A stretch of DNA of 64,000 nucleotides from Pseudomonadales bacterium (GCA_029251375.1 JAQXDL010000051.1:1-64000), one strand, 5' to 3'; positions 16,658-26,424 are shown, counted from the stretch's first letter. Translations and numbers: made by a program. The notes: a model not told the origin generated them from the letters alone.

Positions 16658-17725
16658 ATGAATAAACGTTTACTCCCTGGCCGACTCGGTAACCCTGGTA
16701 GTACTTTTCTCACTGACCCGCGCGCCGACCAACGCATCGTCGCCATGCTTGAAGCTGGCGGAGATCTTGGTGATGATGTTGATCCTGTCTCGTTAGACGG
16801 GTCCTACCAAGAATGTCTTGATTACTGCAATGCCTTAGAAGCCTCTGCAGCTAAGATGCATCCTTTGATGGAATCGATCATGCCAAGCTATGATAATGTC
16901 ATTTCTAGCACCGAAACAATCAAAGGTGTCGACGGCAACGACATCAAACTGTATATCCACAAGCCAAAAAATCAGGACGGTCCGCGCCCCTGTATCGTGC
17001 ACACCCACGGTGGTGGCATGGTACTAATGACCGCGGCGGATCCCGGCTACGTGCGATGGAGAAATGATATCGCCAATGCCGGTCTTGTGGTTGTCGGCGT
17101 CGAGTTTAGAAACGGCGGTGGCAGCTTGGGGGATCATCCTTTTCCCGCGGGCCTGAACGATTGCGCCAGCGCACTGAAGTGGACCCACGAGCAGCGTGAA
17201 GCACTCAATATTTCAAGCATCGTGCTGTCAGGTGAATCCGGCGGTGGCAATTTATCACTAGCTACCACTCTTAAGGCGAAACAAGAAGGCTGGCTTGACT
17301 ATATTGATGGCGTATACGCCATGTGTCCTTATATCAGCGGCGCCTACGCCAATCCTCCGGAACAGCTTGTGTCTTTGGTCGAAAACGATGGTTACACATT
17401 GGATCGCGACATGATGGCGGCCCTTGTGAACGTCTATGATCCCAAAAGCGAGCACAGCAACAATCCCCTCGCCTGGCCTCTGCAGGCATCAGCTGAACAA
17501 CTCGCTGGCTTACCACCGCACATCATTTCAGTGAACGAGCTCGATCCGCTGCGGGATGAAGGTTTGGCGTTTTATCGCCAGTCACTTAAAGCGGGCAACT
17601 CGGTGGTTGCACGTACGGTGCATGGTACTAATCATGCGGGTGACTTAACCTTTCCGGATGCAACCCCGGATATCTACGCTGAGACATTGCGATCGCTGTG
17701 TGGTTTTGCCGGATCGCTAAGGTAG
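16658..17725 (+). CDS. Alpha/beta hydrolase, hormone-sensitive-lipase family esterase
   Basis: Carboxylesterase of the HSL (family IV) group, 355 residues. The oxyanion-hole HGGG is at 117-120, the nucleophile Ser194 in GESGG, and the likely acid and base are Asp296 (NELDPLRDEG) and His326 (GTNHAG). An N-terminal cap helix region (about 1-85) precedes the core. No signal peptide is seen, so it is probably cytosolic. The substrate is unknown; family members cleave short-chain esters and related compounds. It sits between cysK and dusC on the same strand, with a 216-bp gap upstream. Confidence 0.88.
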   Translation: MNKRLLPGRLGNPGSTFLTDPRADQRIVAMLEAGGDLGDDVDPVSLDGSYQECLDYCNALEASAAKMHPLMESIMPSYDNVISSTETIKGVDGNDIKLYIHKPKNQDGPRPCIVHTHGGGMVLMTAADPGYVRWRNDIANAGLVVVGVEFRNGGGSLGDHPFPAGLNDCASALKWTHEQREALNISSIVLSGESGGGNLSLATTLKAKQEGWLDYIDGVYAMCPYISGAYANPPEQLVSLVENDGYTLDRDMMAALVNVYDPKSEHSNNPLAWPLQASAEQLAGLPPHIISVNELDPLRDEGLAFYRQSLKAGNSVVARTVHGTNHAGDLTFPDATPDIYAETLRSLCGFAGSLR

Positions 17726-17793
17726 TTTTAAACCCACCAAATTTTTTACGTACAATTAAATTTTTCAAACACTCAGGATAGTATCGAAGACCC

Positions 17794-18726
17794 ATGAGAC
17801 TTATTTTAGCACCGATGGAAGGCCTTGCAGACGTGCACTTGCGACGCCTGCTGACAGCGCAGGGCGGTTTTGATTGGGTCGTCTCTGAGTTTGTTCGCGT
17901 GGTTGATCGCGCTTATCCCGATCGGGTTTTTTACAACACCTGTCCGGAACTACAAAATGACGGCAAAACCGATTGCGGCACGCCCATTCGCGTGCAGCTA
18001 CTGGGTAACGATTTAGATGCCATGGCCGCAAACGCACAGCGAGCGGTTGAGCTTGGCTCCTATGGCATCGATATTAACTTCGGCTGTCCCAGTAAAACCG
18101 TCAATCGGCGCCAAGGAGGTGCTGTCATGCTGAAAGAACCCGACAGCTTGTACAGAGTCGTCGCGGCTGTACGCAGCGCGCTGCCCGCCCACATAACGGT
18201 GTCGGCAAAGATGCGCTTGGGCTATGACGATTTATCTTTGATGCTCGACAATGCACAAGCGATTGAAGCTGGCGGTGCAACTGAGGTCACCGTGCACGCC
18301 AGAACGGGACTGCAAGGTTACGCACCTCCCGCACATTGGGACGAGCTGGCAAGAATTAACAATGCGATCAATATCCCACTGATTGCCAATGGCGATATTT
18401 GGACCGTTGCTGACTACCACGCTTGTGTTGCGACATCAGGTACAACGGACGTGATGCTAGGTCGAGGCGCGGTGAGATGCCCTGACCTTGCCAGCCGCAT
18501 TCGGTTAAATCAGATGACGCAGGCTCAGTGGCAAGCGGTTCGACATCTGTTAATTGATTTTTGGCACGATATCAGAGAGACGCTACCAGAAAAAGATTGT
18601 GCAGGCAGACTCAAACAATGGGTGAATCATTTACGCAAAGTACATCCAGACGCTGAAACGCTTTGGCAAGAGATTCGAACGGAGAAACAAGGTTCAAAGC
18701 TAGATCGTTTAGTTGAAGCTGCTTAA
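17794..18726 (+). CDS. dusC: tRNA-dihydrouridine(16) synthase DusC
   Basis: FMN enzyme that reduces a uridine in the D-loop of tRNA, position 16 for DusC. The 310-residue TIM-barrel protein starts MRLILAPMEGLAD, has the catalytic Cys98 in NFGCPSKTVNRRQGG, the KMRLGYDD and VHART segments of the FMN/substrate site, and a C-terminal helical tRNA-binding domain (about 245-310). The subgroup is given by length and by the SEFVRVVDR and NRRQGG segments. Confidence 0.93.
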   Translation: MRLILAPMEGLADVHLRRLLTAQGGFDWVVSEFVRVVDRAYPDRVFYNTCPELQNDGKTDCGTPIRVQLLGNDLDAMAANAQRAVELGSYGIDINFGCPSKTVNRRQGGAVMLKEPDSLYRVVAAVRSALPAHITVSAKMRLGYDDLSLMLDNAQAIEAGGATEVTVHARTGLQGYAPPAHWDELARINNAINIPLIANGDIWTVADYHACVATSGTTDVMLGRGAVRCPDLASRIRLNQMTQAQWQAVRHLLIDFWHDIRETLPEKDCAGRLKQWVNHLRKVHPDAETLWQEIRTEKQGSKLDRLVEAA

Positions 18727-18837
18727 CAGCCGCCAAATTCTGTGCATTTGGGAACGATAAGTAAAATGGCATAAATACCTCAAGGATTGGATTTCGTTTA
18801 TGCTAAAACCCTGTCATTTATTGTAGAGGATATTTGT

Positions 18838-20475
18838 TTGGAGCCACTGATTATTCTTGTGGCCTTCCTGTCGGGGTTATTGTTCCGAAGGTTTGGCTAT
18901 CCTTCCCTACCCGGCTATCTCATTGCAGGTTTTGCCTGTCATGCGATGAATATTGGGGATCTTCAGCTGATTAAAGCCCTTGCCGACGTCGGCATACTGC
19001 TGTTGCTATTTACCATTGGTATTAAACTCAATCTAAAGGAGCTCGTCTCGCCACAGGTTTGGGGCGTTGCCTCCTTACAGATTCTAATAGCAGTACCTTT
19101 AACCGTGGTGGTGATTGTCGCCGCGGGCATGGTATTTCCCGTCTTAGCACTAAAAGACATCTTTTCAGCGTGGATATTGGCTTTCGCATTGTCGTTCTCA
19201 AGTACCGTGTTTGCCGTGAAAATGTTTGAGGACCGCGGCGAGACTATATCCCTACATGCCAATTTGACCATCGGTATTTTAGTCATCCAAGACATCCTCG
19301 CCGTGCTTTATCTCGCTTTCACATCGGACACACCGCCGGGTGTTAGTGCACTGGCACTACTTTTGTTACCGCTACTTCGTCCCGTTGGTTTGTATCTGTT
19401 ACGCCATGCTGGACACGGCGAACTGGTGCTTTTGTTCGGCATTGCCTTCGCGCTCGGCATTGCACAAATGTTTGAGTCGTTGCATCTTAAGGCAGGCTTG
19501 GGTGCCTTGGTTGCGGGCGTTATTCTTGGGCAGTCGGATCGATCGAAAGAACTGTACTCTTCATTAACGGGTATTAAAGACCTTTTACTAATCGGTTTTT
19601 TTCTGCAGATTGGTTTTTACGGTTTGCCGTCGAAGGAAATGATTTTCGTCGCGCTGGTATTAAGCCTGCTCATATTCATAAGACCGGCGCTGTATTACCT
19701 ACTTTTTGTCGCCTTTAAACTGCGCGCTCGAACCGCATTACTAGCCGGCTTTGCGCTGTTTAACTACAGTGAGTTTGGACTGATCGTTGCCGCAATCGCA
19801 ACCGAACAAGGGCGATTATCGGTCGAATGGTTAACAACCTTGGCCTTAGCTGTGTCCATTTCATTTTTCCTAGCCACACCCCTCAACGCAAATGTACACA
19901 AAATTTATCATCGACTCCGCAAACATCTGTACAAACTGGAGCGACAAGATCGACTACCACGGGAGGCTGCAGCCGAACTCGGCAACGCGGAAATCGTTGT
20001 CTTGGGTATGGGTCGAATCGGCACAGGTGCCTACGCCTATTTCTCGGAAACAAGCCCAGGTAAAGTGATATGCGTTGAAGAAAGCTTTGACAAGGTCATC
20101 GATCTGCAAAATGACGGTTTGAACTGTGTCCATGCGGATGCAACAGACCATGATTTTTGGGCCCATGCGGATCTTTCTTCAAGGCACCTAATCTTGGTTA
20201 GCTTGAGCAATCACGCGGAAAATTTCACCGTTGTTAAATTAGCGAAATCCTTCGGTTTCGCTAACAACCTCGCAGTAGTATCGCGCTACCCCGATGAACA
20301 AGCAGAACTCGAACAGCTTGGCTGTATCGTCTTTAACCTTTACGCTGAAGCCGGCTATGGTTTCGCTGAGCATGTTGAAAAGCACCTGTTCGAACAGAAC
20401 CTAAACTTGACTCAGGAGTTGCACAAAAGGCGTAATCAAGAGCAGCTTAATAAGCCGCAACTGACGAAAGATTAA
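18838..20475 (+). CDS. Monovalent cation:proton antiporter with TrkA-N domain (KefB/YbaL-like)
   Basis: CPA2-type inner-membrane antiporter, probably exchanging K+ or Na+ for protons. About twelve membrane helices occupy residues 1-360, followed by a cytosolic Rossmann TrkA-N domain (VVLGMGRIGTGAYAYF) that senses nucleotide or redox ligands in relatives. I chose the TTG at 18838 because AGAGGA lies 7 bp upstream and the product starts at the first helix (EPLIILVAFLSG); the in-frame TTG at 18787 is preceded directly by its AAGGA and is spaced badly. There is no TrkA-C domain visible. It lies between dusC and a FAD oxidoreductase on one strand, probably one transcript. Confidence 0.88.
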   Translation: MEPLIILVAFLSGLLFRRFGYPSLPGYLIAGFACHAMNIGDLQLIKALADVGILLLLFTIGIKLNLKELVSPQVWGVASLQILIAVPLTVVVIVAAGMVFPVLALKDIFSAWILAFALSFSSTVFAVKMFEDRGETISLHANLTIGILVIQDILAVLYLAFTSDTPPGVSALALLLLPLLRPVGLYLLRHAGHGELVLLFGIAFALGIAQMFESLHLKAGLGALVAGVILGQSDRSKELYSSLTGIKDLLLIGFFLQIGFYGLPSKEMIFVALVLSLLIFIRPALYYLLFVAFKLRARTALLAGFALFNYSEFGLIVAAIATEQGRLSVEWLTTLALAVSISFFLATPLNANVHKIYHRLRKHLYKLERQDRLPREAAAELGNAEIVVLGMGRIGTGAYAYFSETSPGKVICVEESFDKVIDLQNDGLNCVHADATDHDFWAHADLSSRHLILVSLSNHAENFTVVKLAKSFGFANNLAVVSRYPDEQAELEQLGCIVFNLYAEAGYGFAEHVEKHLFEQNLNLTQELHKRRNQEQLNKPQLTKD

Positions 20476-20499
20476 ACGACATCACAACCGAGGCTAGCC

Positions 20500-21831
20500 A
20501 TGATTTTTACTGATCAATCCCCTGTTCAATTCAACGACCCCCTGCCTGAGTCGGTCGATGTTGTCGTTATTGGTGGTGGTGTAATTGGTATTTCAACGGC
20601 TTGGTTCTTGGCGAAAAGTGGCGTGTCCGTACTTGTCTGTGACAAGGGTCGCGTGGCGGGTGAACAGTCCAGCCGCAACTGGGGCTGGATTCGCCAGCAG
20701 GGTCGTGATTCGGCTGAGTTACCGATCGTGATTGAGAGTATCAATAGCTGGCAAAACTTGTCGAAAGAAATCGGAGAGGACATTGGCTTCACTCGCCAAG
20801 GTGTTCTGTACGCAGCTAAAAATGACAAAGAATTAGCGGAGCACGAGAAGTGGATGGATGTCGCTATCCAACATCAATTAGACACAAAAATGCTCAGTAG
20901 CAGCGAAGTCGACGATCTGATTAAAGATAAACCCGGACAGTACAAAGGAGCCTTATTCACCCCCAGCGATGCGCGCGCCGAACCCTTTAAAGCAGTCCCG
21001 GCTTTAGCCGCTGCGCTAAATAACAGAGGTGCTCTGATTCGTGAGAATTGTGCGGTTCGCGCCCTTGATATACAAGCCGGTCGCGTTACCGGAGTAGTCA
21101 CTGAACATGGCCGAGTGGCAGCACAATCCGTCGTCTGCGCCGGCGGCGCTTGGTCAACCATGTTTCTGGCAAACTTAGGCATCAACTTGCCGCAACTTTC
21201 GGTGCGCGCAACAGTCGCGAGAACGGCACCGGCGCCTGACATTTATCAAGGTAATGCAGCGGTTGGCGAGGTCGCTATTCGACGTCGTCAGGACGGTGGT
21301 TATACCGTAGCTTCAGGTCCCGAGAACGAACATTTCATAGGCGCCGACAGCTTTCGACACTTCTTTAAGTTCATGCCTGCGCTCTATCAAAGTATTCGCT
21401 TTATCAAATTGCGCTTCGGCGGTGACGTAATACAAAGAATGTTGCCAACGCGACATTGGCGCGACGATGAAGTCACACCCTTCGAGCAGACCCGCGTGTT
21501 AAATCCAGACCCCTCAACCAAGGCGTTAGCTGCCATGCGCAGGGAACTGAAAAACAGATTACCAACCCTCGGTGATATACCTTTCTCGGAAGCGTGGGCA
21601 GGCATGATCGATGTCACGCCAGACGTGGTGCCCGTCATGGATGAAATTGAGTCGCACCCTGGCTTGTTTTTAGCCACTGGCTTCAGCGGTCATGGTTTTG
21701 GTATTGGACCAGGCGCTGGCCGCGTCATGGCGGACATGGTGATGGGCAATCGTGCCGCACACGATCTAAGCCGATTCAAAATGGCGCGATTCACCGATGG
21801 TAGCCCGATGATACCAGGCCCCGGGCTTTAG
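20500..21831 (+). CDS. FAD-dependent oxidoreductase, DadA-like
   Basis: Flavoprotein of the DAO family (443 residues) that probably oxidises an amino acid or N-methyl amine and passes electrons to quinone or oxygen. The N-terminal dinucleotide motif VVVIGGGVIGISTAWFLA is at about 21-38 and the C-terminal FAD contact is ATGFSGHGFGIGPGAGR (about 402-418). EQSSRNWGWIRQQGRD near residue 56 is typical of DadA-like enzymes. The substrate cannot be named. The gene starts 24 bp after the antiporter stop and converges on mmuM-like 21865-22806. Confidence 0.87.
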   Translation: MIFTDQSPVQFNDPLPESVDVVVIGGGVIGISTAWFLAKSGVSVLVCDKGRVAGEQSSRNWGWIRQQGRDSAELPIVIESINSWQNLSKEIGEDIGFTRQGVLYAAKNDKELAEHEKWMDVAIQHQLDTKMLSSSEVDDLIKDKPGQYKGALFTPSDARAEPFKAVPALAAALNNRGALIRENCAVRALDIQAGRVTGVVTEHGRVAAQSVVCAGGAWSTMFLANLGINLPQLSVRATVARTAPAPDIYQGNAAVGEVAIRRRQDGGYTVASGPENEHFIGADSFRHFFKFMPALYQSIRFIKLRFGGDVIQRMLPTRHWRDDEVTPFEQTRVLNPDPSTKALAAMRRELKNRLPTLGDIPFSEAWAGMIDVTPDVVPVMDEIESHPGLFLATGFSGHGFGIGPGAGRVMADMVMGNRAAHDLSRFKMARFTDGSPMIPGPGL

Positions 21832-21864
21832 CAATGTCGTGTTAAAACAGTTCTGCCACTTCGA

Positions 21865-22806
21865 CTAAGCAGTCTGCGCCTGCGCTAAGGCTTCAATATA
21901 CTCAGGACCTATGCCGCAACAGCCACCAATAATTGTTGCACCCGCGGCTTCAAATTGCTTCGCTATCTGAACAAAGGCCTCAATATCTATGTCGCTGCGC
22001 ATGCCGATTTTAATGTCGCTATCAAGGGTCCAGTTTGGATCAACTTTATTGAATCGATTTGGATAACCGCCGATCGGCTTATCCGTCAATGTTGCTAACT
22101 CTCTTAGCGCTTGCAGAATAGCTTCAGGGTGTGTGCAGTTAAACAGGTAGGCGTCTACGCTAAGCGGCTCGATCAACGCCAACGCTTGCGCGACAGACTC
22201 GCCACTGCGTAAACCCGTGCCGGGCTGCTCATTCAATGTCCAAGCCACGTACACAGGCTTGCCGTTTCCATGTTTTTTTGCCTGTCTTGCCGCGTGCAAT
22301 GCTTCACGGCCACTCGACATTGTCTCGCATAAAAATAAATCAACATTCGGTTCGAGTGCTTTCACCATCGCCTCATAAATCGTCTCGGCATCGGCACTAC
22401 TGGGCACAAGATCCGGTCTGAAACTTTCGGACAAAGGTGGCAGAGAGGCAGCGACCTGAACCACCAATGGCTTCTCGCCGAACGCCACTTTAACATTTTC
22501 GTCTTGATCTCCCTGCTGACCAGATTCATCCACCGCTTGTCTCGCCAATTTGCCGGCGAGTTCGGTTAATTCAATATAGCCTTGGGCAAGATCATTTTTG
22601 CCAAGATAACTGGGAATAGTTGAATAGCTATTGGTCGTTATTATCTTCGCGCCGGCAGCAATAAAGTCCTTATGTACTTGTAAGACAATGTCTGGTGCAT
22701 CTAGCAGGGCTTGGGCAGACCACAAGCCTGTATTATCGTGAACACCTCGACGTGACAATTCACGACCCATACCTCCATCTAAAATTGTTAACATATTCGC
22801 CACCAA
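21865..22806 (-). CDS. Homocysteine S-methyltransferase family protein
   Basis: Zinc-dependent methyltransferase of the MmuM/betaine-homocysteine type, 313 residues. It begins with the LDGGMGREL substrate motif and carries the zinc ligands: a Cys in FNCTHPEAI (about 224) and the pair in GGCCGIGPEYI (about 296-297). The methyl donor may be S-methylmethionine or another methylated compound. It is downstream of the FAH-family gene with a 27-bp gap, a likely two-gene operon. The usual partner permease MmuP is absent. Confidence 0.88.
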   Translation of the reverse strand: MVANMLTILDGGMGRELSRRGVHDNTGLWSAQALLDAPDIVLQVHKDFIAAGAKIITTNSYSTIPSYLGKNDLAQGYIELTELAGKLARQAVDESGQQGDQDENVKVAFGEKPLVVQVAASLPPLSESFRPDLVPSSADAETIYEAMVKALEPNVDLFLCETMSSGREALHAARQAKKHGNGKPVYVAWTLNEQPGTGLRSGESVAQALALIEPLSVDAYLFNCTHPEAILQALRELATLTDKPIGGYPNRFNKVDPNWTLDSDIKIGMRSDIDIEAFVQIAKQFEAAGATIIGGCCGIGPEYIEALAQAQTA

Positions 22807-22833
22807 AGAGATTACCTAATCTGGTTAACAATA

Positions 22834-23703
22834 CTAACCAATAACGGTCTTTGCGATTTCTGGTACAACCGTATTTTCGATGTAACCTAACTTTTCGATT
22901 TCAACGCGAACCACATCACCGACTTTCATAAAAGAAGGTGGTTTCATCGCCATCCCAACGCCGCTGGGTGTACCCATAAAGAGCACATCACCCACATCTA
23001 ATGTGAAGGATTGGGTTAAATGCGCAATAGCCTCAAAGCAGTCAAAAATCAGGTGTTTGGTATTCGATTTCTGTCGCTGCTCGCCATTGACCGTACAAAG
23101 AATATCGAGATCATGCGGATTACCGACTTCATCCGGGCTTACCAACCAAGGGCCCATGGGCCCGTGGGTATCAAAAGACTTACCGATTTGAAAAGTGGGC
23201 ACACGCATCTGCCAATCGCGAACACTAACGTCATTGCCACAGAAGTATCCACCAATGACTTCATGGGCTCGGTCAGCCGGCACGTGCTTGCAGCGCTTGC
23301 TGATCACTAAACAAAGTTCGGCTTCATAATCGAGTTTGTCCGATACCATCGGCAGATTAATATCGGCATAAGGACCTGCCGCACAGTTGCGTTGTTTGTT
23401 AAACCACATCTGGAACGCTGGTGGCTTGGAGTTCGTTTCAGCAATGTGATCACCATAGTTAAGACCGATGGCCAAGATTTTACCGGGCACGGGTATCGGT
23501 GCATGTAACGACACAGACGATAAAGGTATACCAGGCTTAGACTGCGTTGCTGATGCGATGCCTTCCTTATCTAGACCACCGTCAAGCAGGGCAATCATAT
23601 CGCCAGCAATACCATTATCCGCGAGCGGGACAATCTCTTCGTCCCTGACAAGGCCAACGTTTAACGTCGCGTCATTCGCTGTTGAGTAGGTTGCAAGTTT
23701 CAT
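22834..23703 (-). CDS. Fumarylacetoacetate hydrolase family protein
   Basis: Metal-dependent hydrolase or decarboxylase of the FAH superfamily, 289 residues, acting on 2-oxo or 2,4-dioxo acids. The FAH fold starts at about 75 with ILAIGLNYGDHIAET; LDYEAELCLVISK carries the metal-binding glutamates and GYFCGNDVSVRDWQ the catalytic loop; the C-terminal FMGTPSGVGMAMKPP is also diagnostic. The substrate is not known. It is first in a two-gene operon with a homocysteine methyltransferase. A tandem repeat lies just upstream of the start. Confidence 0.9.
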   Translation of the reverse strand: MKLATYSTANDATLNVGLVRDEEIVPLADNGIAGDMIALLDGGLDKEGIASATQSKPGIPLSSVSLHAPIPVPGKILAIGLNYGDHIAETNSKPPAFQMWFNKQRNCAAGPYADINLPMVSDKLDYEAELCLVISKRCKHVPADRAHEVIGGYFCGNDVSVRDWQMRVPTFQIGKSFDTHGPMGPWLVSPDEVGNPHDLDILCTVNGEQRQKSNTKHLIFDCFEAIAHLTQSFTLDVGDVLFMGTPSGVGMAMKPPSFMKVGDVVRVEIEKLGYIENTVVPEIAKTVIG

Positions 23704-24354
23704 ACTGTCTGTCTCCTAAACATTGCCTAAACATTGCCTAATATATTGCCTAATATATCGCTTAAATATTGGACTCTTCTAGCGCTGCATCATACCAACT
23801 ACATCGCTACACACTAGCGAAATTTCTCACCTACAAACAATCCGCCTTGTTTGTCATATTCGATGCTGCCACTCCCACAAAAACACTCATCCATTATTCA
23901 ATAACACACCTCTCTACGGGCCTATGAAACTATTTGCAGAGAAGCTGATGAACAGTTCAATACAGACGGCAATAGGTGCGCCATCGAACCGACAAAACCT
24001 GAAATGCGCATCGAAAAAAATCATGTAAGATACAGGCAGAGAGCAACACGATTCGTACATCATCGGTAAAAGCTTGAGCTGCTATTTTCAATGAACAGCA
24101 CGCGCTAACTTGGGTGGAGACAACGTACCAAGACAAGTCTAGTTTGAGCAAACGCGGAGATGCGAAAGGTGGATTTGTTAACAAGCCTTAGCTTGTTGTC
24201 GCCGCAGTGACGGCAACAAAAACAACAAAGACAAAAAAGACAAAACTACAACATCAAGATAATCAACAGCGTTCAAACAGCGACCTGATACATCCCTTCA
24301 TTGAATAGAACGGCAATGTAGGCAACAGATACTTTTTGGTTACGGACTTAATTT
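23704..24354. other. 651-bp divergent intergenic region
   Basis: This gap separates the FAH-family gene (leftward) from the CoA transferase gene (rightward) and should carry both promoters. It contains the 11-12 bp tandem repeat at 23715-23771 and an A-rich stretch near 24215-24260. A 75-codon minus-strand frame (23957-24184) has no recognisable features and is not called. No RNA gene is evident. Confidence 0.5.
23715..23771. repeat. 11-12 bp tandem repeat, five copies
   Basis: The units are CCTAAACATTG twice, CCTAATATATTG, CCTAATATATCG and CTTAAATATTG. The array begins 12 bp upstream of the start codon of the FAH-family gene, so it lies in its leader or promoter. Confidence 0.85.
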
Positions 24355-25536
24355 ATGAGTTTACCTCTCTCGCAATACACAGTTTTGGACTTAACCCTGG
24401 CCCGGGCCGGACCTACGGCTGTACGCATGCTGGCGGACTGGGGTGCAAATGTTATCCGCATCGAACCACCACCGGGCGCAGGTGGCGGCGACGTGACCGG
24501 TGGACGCCACAGCCCAGACTCACAAAACCTGCATCGTAATAAGCGCGGCGTTACCATCGACCTGAAATCTGAGGCGGGCCGAGAGCTGTTTATGACTATG
24601 GCAAAAAAGGCAGATGTGATCGTCGAGAATTTTAGAATGGAAGTGAAATACCGTCTTGGGGTCGATTATGAATCCGTTAAAAAAGAAAATCCTAAAATCA
24701 TCTACGCCAGCATTTCTGGCTTTGGTCAGGATGGACCCTACGCAAAACGTCCTGGCGTTGATCAGGTTATACAAGGCACAAGCGGACTCATGTCGATTAC
24801 CGGTGAACCTGAAGGTGGCCCCATGCGCGTTGGCATCGCCATCAGTGACACTTCCGCTGGCATGTTTTTAGGCCAAGGGATTTTACTGGCGCTCATACAT
24901 CGAGAGCATACCGGCGAAGGACAGTGGGTCCATACCAGTTTGCTCGAATCCATGCTGTCAAAGTTAGACTTTCAAGGCGCGCGATATACGATGAAGGGAG
25001 AGATCGCCACACAAGAAGGCAACAACCACCCCACCAACTCGCCGATGGGTGTATTTGAAACCCGTGACGGCAAGGTGAACCTCGCCGCAAGTACCAACAA
25101 AATGTTCAAAGCGTTTTGCCAAAGCATGTCAGTGCCGGAACTCGCGGAGGATGAACGCTTCGCCACACCAAAAGCTCGAGTCACGAATAGACACGAATTG
25201 TGGCAATTGATAAACAATCTGACCCGCACCCAAACAACCGTTGAATTGGTCGATGAAATGAATGCGGCCGGCTGCCCCTGTGGTCCTATCTACAATATCG
25301 GTGAGGCATTTGAGGATGAACAGGCGCGGTTTCTGCAGATGCAACGACCGGTTAACCACGAAAAATTGGGCCAATACAATCTTGTACGCTCACCGATTAA
25401 TCTTTCTGCCTTTGAACAACCGGCATCTTTTGATCGCCCAGGACCTGAAGCTGGTGAGCACAATGCAGAGGTACTGGCTGAATTTGGTCTTAGTGCTGAT
25501 CAAATTGCGTCCCTGCGGGAAAGCAAGGTCATCTAA
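24355..25536 (+). CDS. CaiB/BaiF family (family III) CoA transferase
   Basis: Acyl-CoA transferase that moves CoA between two carboxylic acids, 393 residues. It shows the family start LPLSQYTVLDLTLARAGPTA, the RIEPPPGAGGGDVTGG nucleotide segment, NKRGVTIDLKSEAGRELF, and the GVDQVIQGTSGLMSITGEP segment bearing the catalytic aspartate region. The substrate acid is not known; relatives use carnitine, formate/oxalate, mesaconate or bile acids. It has its own long upstream gap and is followed by a tandem repeat, so it is probably monocistronic. Confidence 0.92.
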   Translation: MSLPLSQYTVLDLTLARAGPTAVRMLADWGANVIRIEPPPGAGGGDVTGGRHSPDSQNLHRNKRGVTIDLKSEAGRELFMTMAKKADVIVENFRMEVKYRLGVDYESVKKENPKIIYASISGFGQDGPYAKRPGVDQVIQGTSGLMSITGEPEGGPMRVGIAISDTSAGMFLGQGILLALIHREHTGEGQWVHTSLLESMLSKLDFQGARYTMKGEIATQEGNNHPTNSPMGVFETRDGKVNLAASTNKMFKAFCQSMSVPELAEDERFATPKARVTNRHELWQLINNLTRTQTTVELVDEMNAAGCPCGPIYNIGEAFEDEQARFLQMQRPVNHEKLGQYNLVRSPINLSAFEQPASFDRPGPEAGEHNAEVLAEFGLSADQIASLRESKVI

Positions 25537-25551
25537 TGTGTGCAGGATTTT

Positions 25552-25619
25552 TTGAACGACATATCTTGAAGGACATATCTTGAACGAAATATCTTAAACG
25601 ACATATCTCGCACAATATC
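25552..25619. repeat. 14-bp tandem repeat, about 4.8 copies
   Basis: Units TTGAACGACATATC, TTGAAGGACATATC, TTGAACGAAATATC, TTAAACGACATATC and a shortened TCGCACAATATC follow each other. The array starts 16 bp after the CoA transferase stop, in the 234-bp gap before the membrane-protein gene. Confidence 0.88.
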
Positions 25620-25770
25620 TTACAAATAGCTTGTTGAAAGCGAGAATCGGCGTTTCCAAGATTGAGACTAAACAAGCCTATTACCTGTCCAAGGTTTACG
25701 GCTGTTTACGATATACATGACAGCTTTAAAAAATCAGTTAGACTGACCAAAACCATGTAGAGAGGCACTT

Positions 25771-26424
25771 GTGAACGTCATTCGACAGCGCGCCAAAGAA
25801 AATTTCCCAACAGTACTTCTGTCTATATTAGGCATTATGCAAGCCCTTGCGATGGAGATTCTCTGGTCAAAGATTCAAGAACTTGATTACCTGTTTGAAT
25901 TTTCGATGCTCAGCGTGATCGCCTGGAGTCAGATCGCAGCAACCTTTATGAGTGTCGTGATTGTTTGGGTATCCTATTCTAGTTCCGCCATGCGCTTTCG
26001 CTGGGTGCCTACGACGATGGATTCCATATTCCCCTTCCTCATCGGCCTAGTTGAATTCACTATGATCGAAAGCATTGACCCTAACGAACCTGGTCAGTGG
26101 CTTTTAGCGATGACGCTTATATTTGCGTCGATGCATGGGGTTAGCCACTCGATGATGCGGGCGGCAAGAAAAGATGCAGATAATGCCTTCTTCTTTGCAA
26201 GTGTGTTACCCGCAAAACTATCGGACTTCAAAATAGAGTTCACCCTAGTACTGGCGCTATTTTTAACAAGCATCTATTTCTTATTTAGTAATGATCACAC
26301 TAACTTTGCGCTGTTATTGCCCGTTATAGCGGTTAACGCGCTGCTGCTCTTCCAGTTATATCTGGTCGAAGGTTTTTGGGCTCGATCCACAGCTGAGCAT
26401 GTCAAAAATGAAGAACCAGAGTAA
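25771..26424 (+). CDS. Membrane protein of unknown function
   Basis: I do not recognise this 217-residue protein. It starts at GTG with GAGAGG about 8 bp upstream. Five or six hydrophobic helices can be seen (about 15-30, 42-65, 83-100, 107-125, 150-168, 178-195), with charged loops and no signal peptide cleavage site, so it is probably an integral inner-membrane protein. No catalytic motif is visible. It stands alone between a CoA transferase and a convergent outer-membrane-like gene. Confidence 0.7.
   Translation: MNVIRQRAKENFPTVLLSILGIMQALAMEILWSKIQELDYLFEFSMLSVIAWSQIAATFMSVVIVWVSYSSSAMRFRWVPTTMDSIFPFLIGLVEFTMIESIDPNEPGQWLLAMTLIFASMHGVSHSMMRAARKDADNAFFFASVLPAKLSDFKIEFTLVLALFLTSIYFLFSNDHTNFALLLPVIAVNALLLFQLYLVEGFWARSTAEHVKNEEPE

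Noticed and set aside
18787-18837. Upstream TTG start of the antiporter gene
   Set aside because: Its only Shine-Dalgarno-like sequence touches the start codon, while the TTG at 18838 has AGAGGA at a normal distance.
23957-24184. 75-codon minus frame in the gap upstream of the CoA transferase
   Set aside because: No good RBS and no family-like composition; probably a chance frame in a promoter region.
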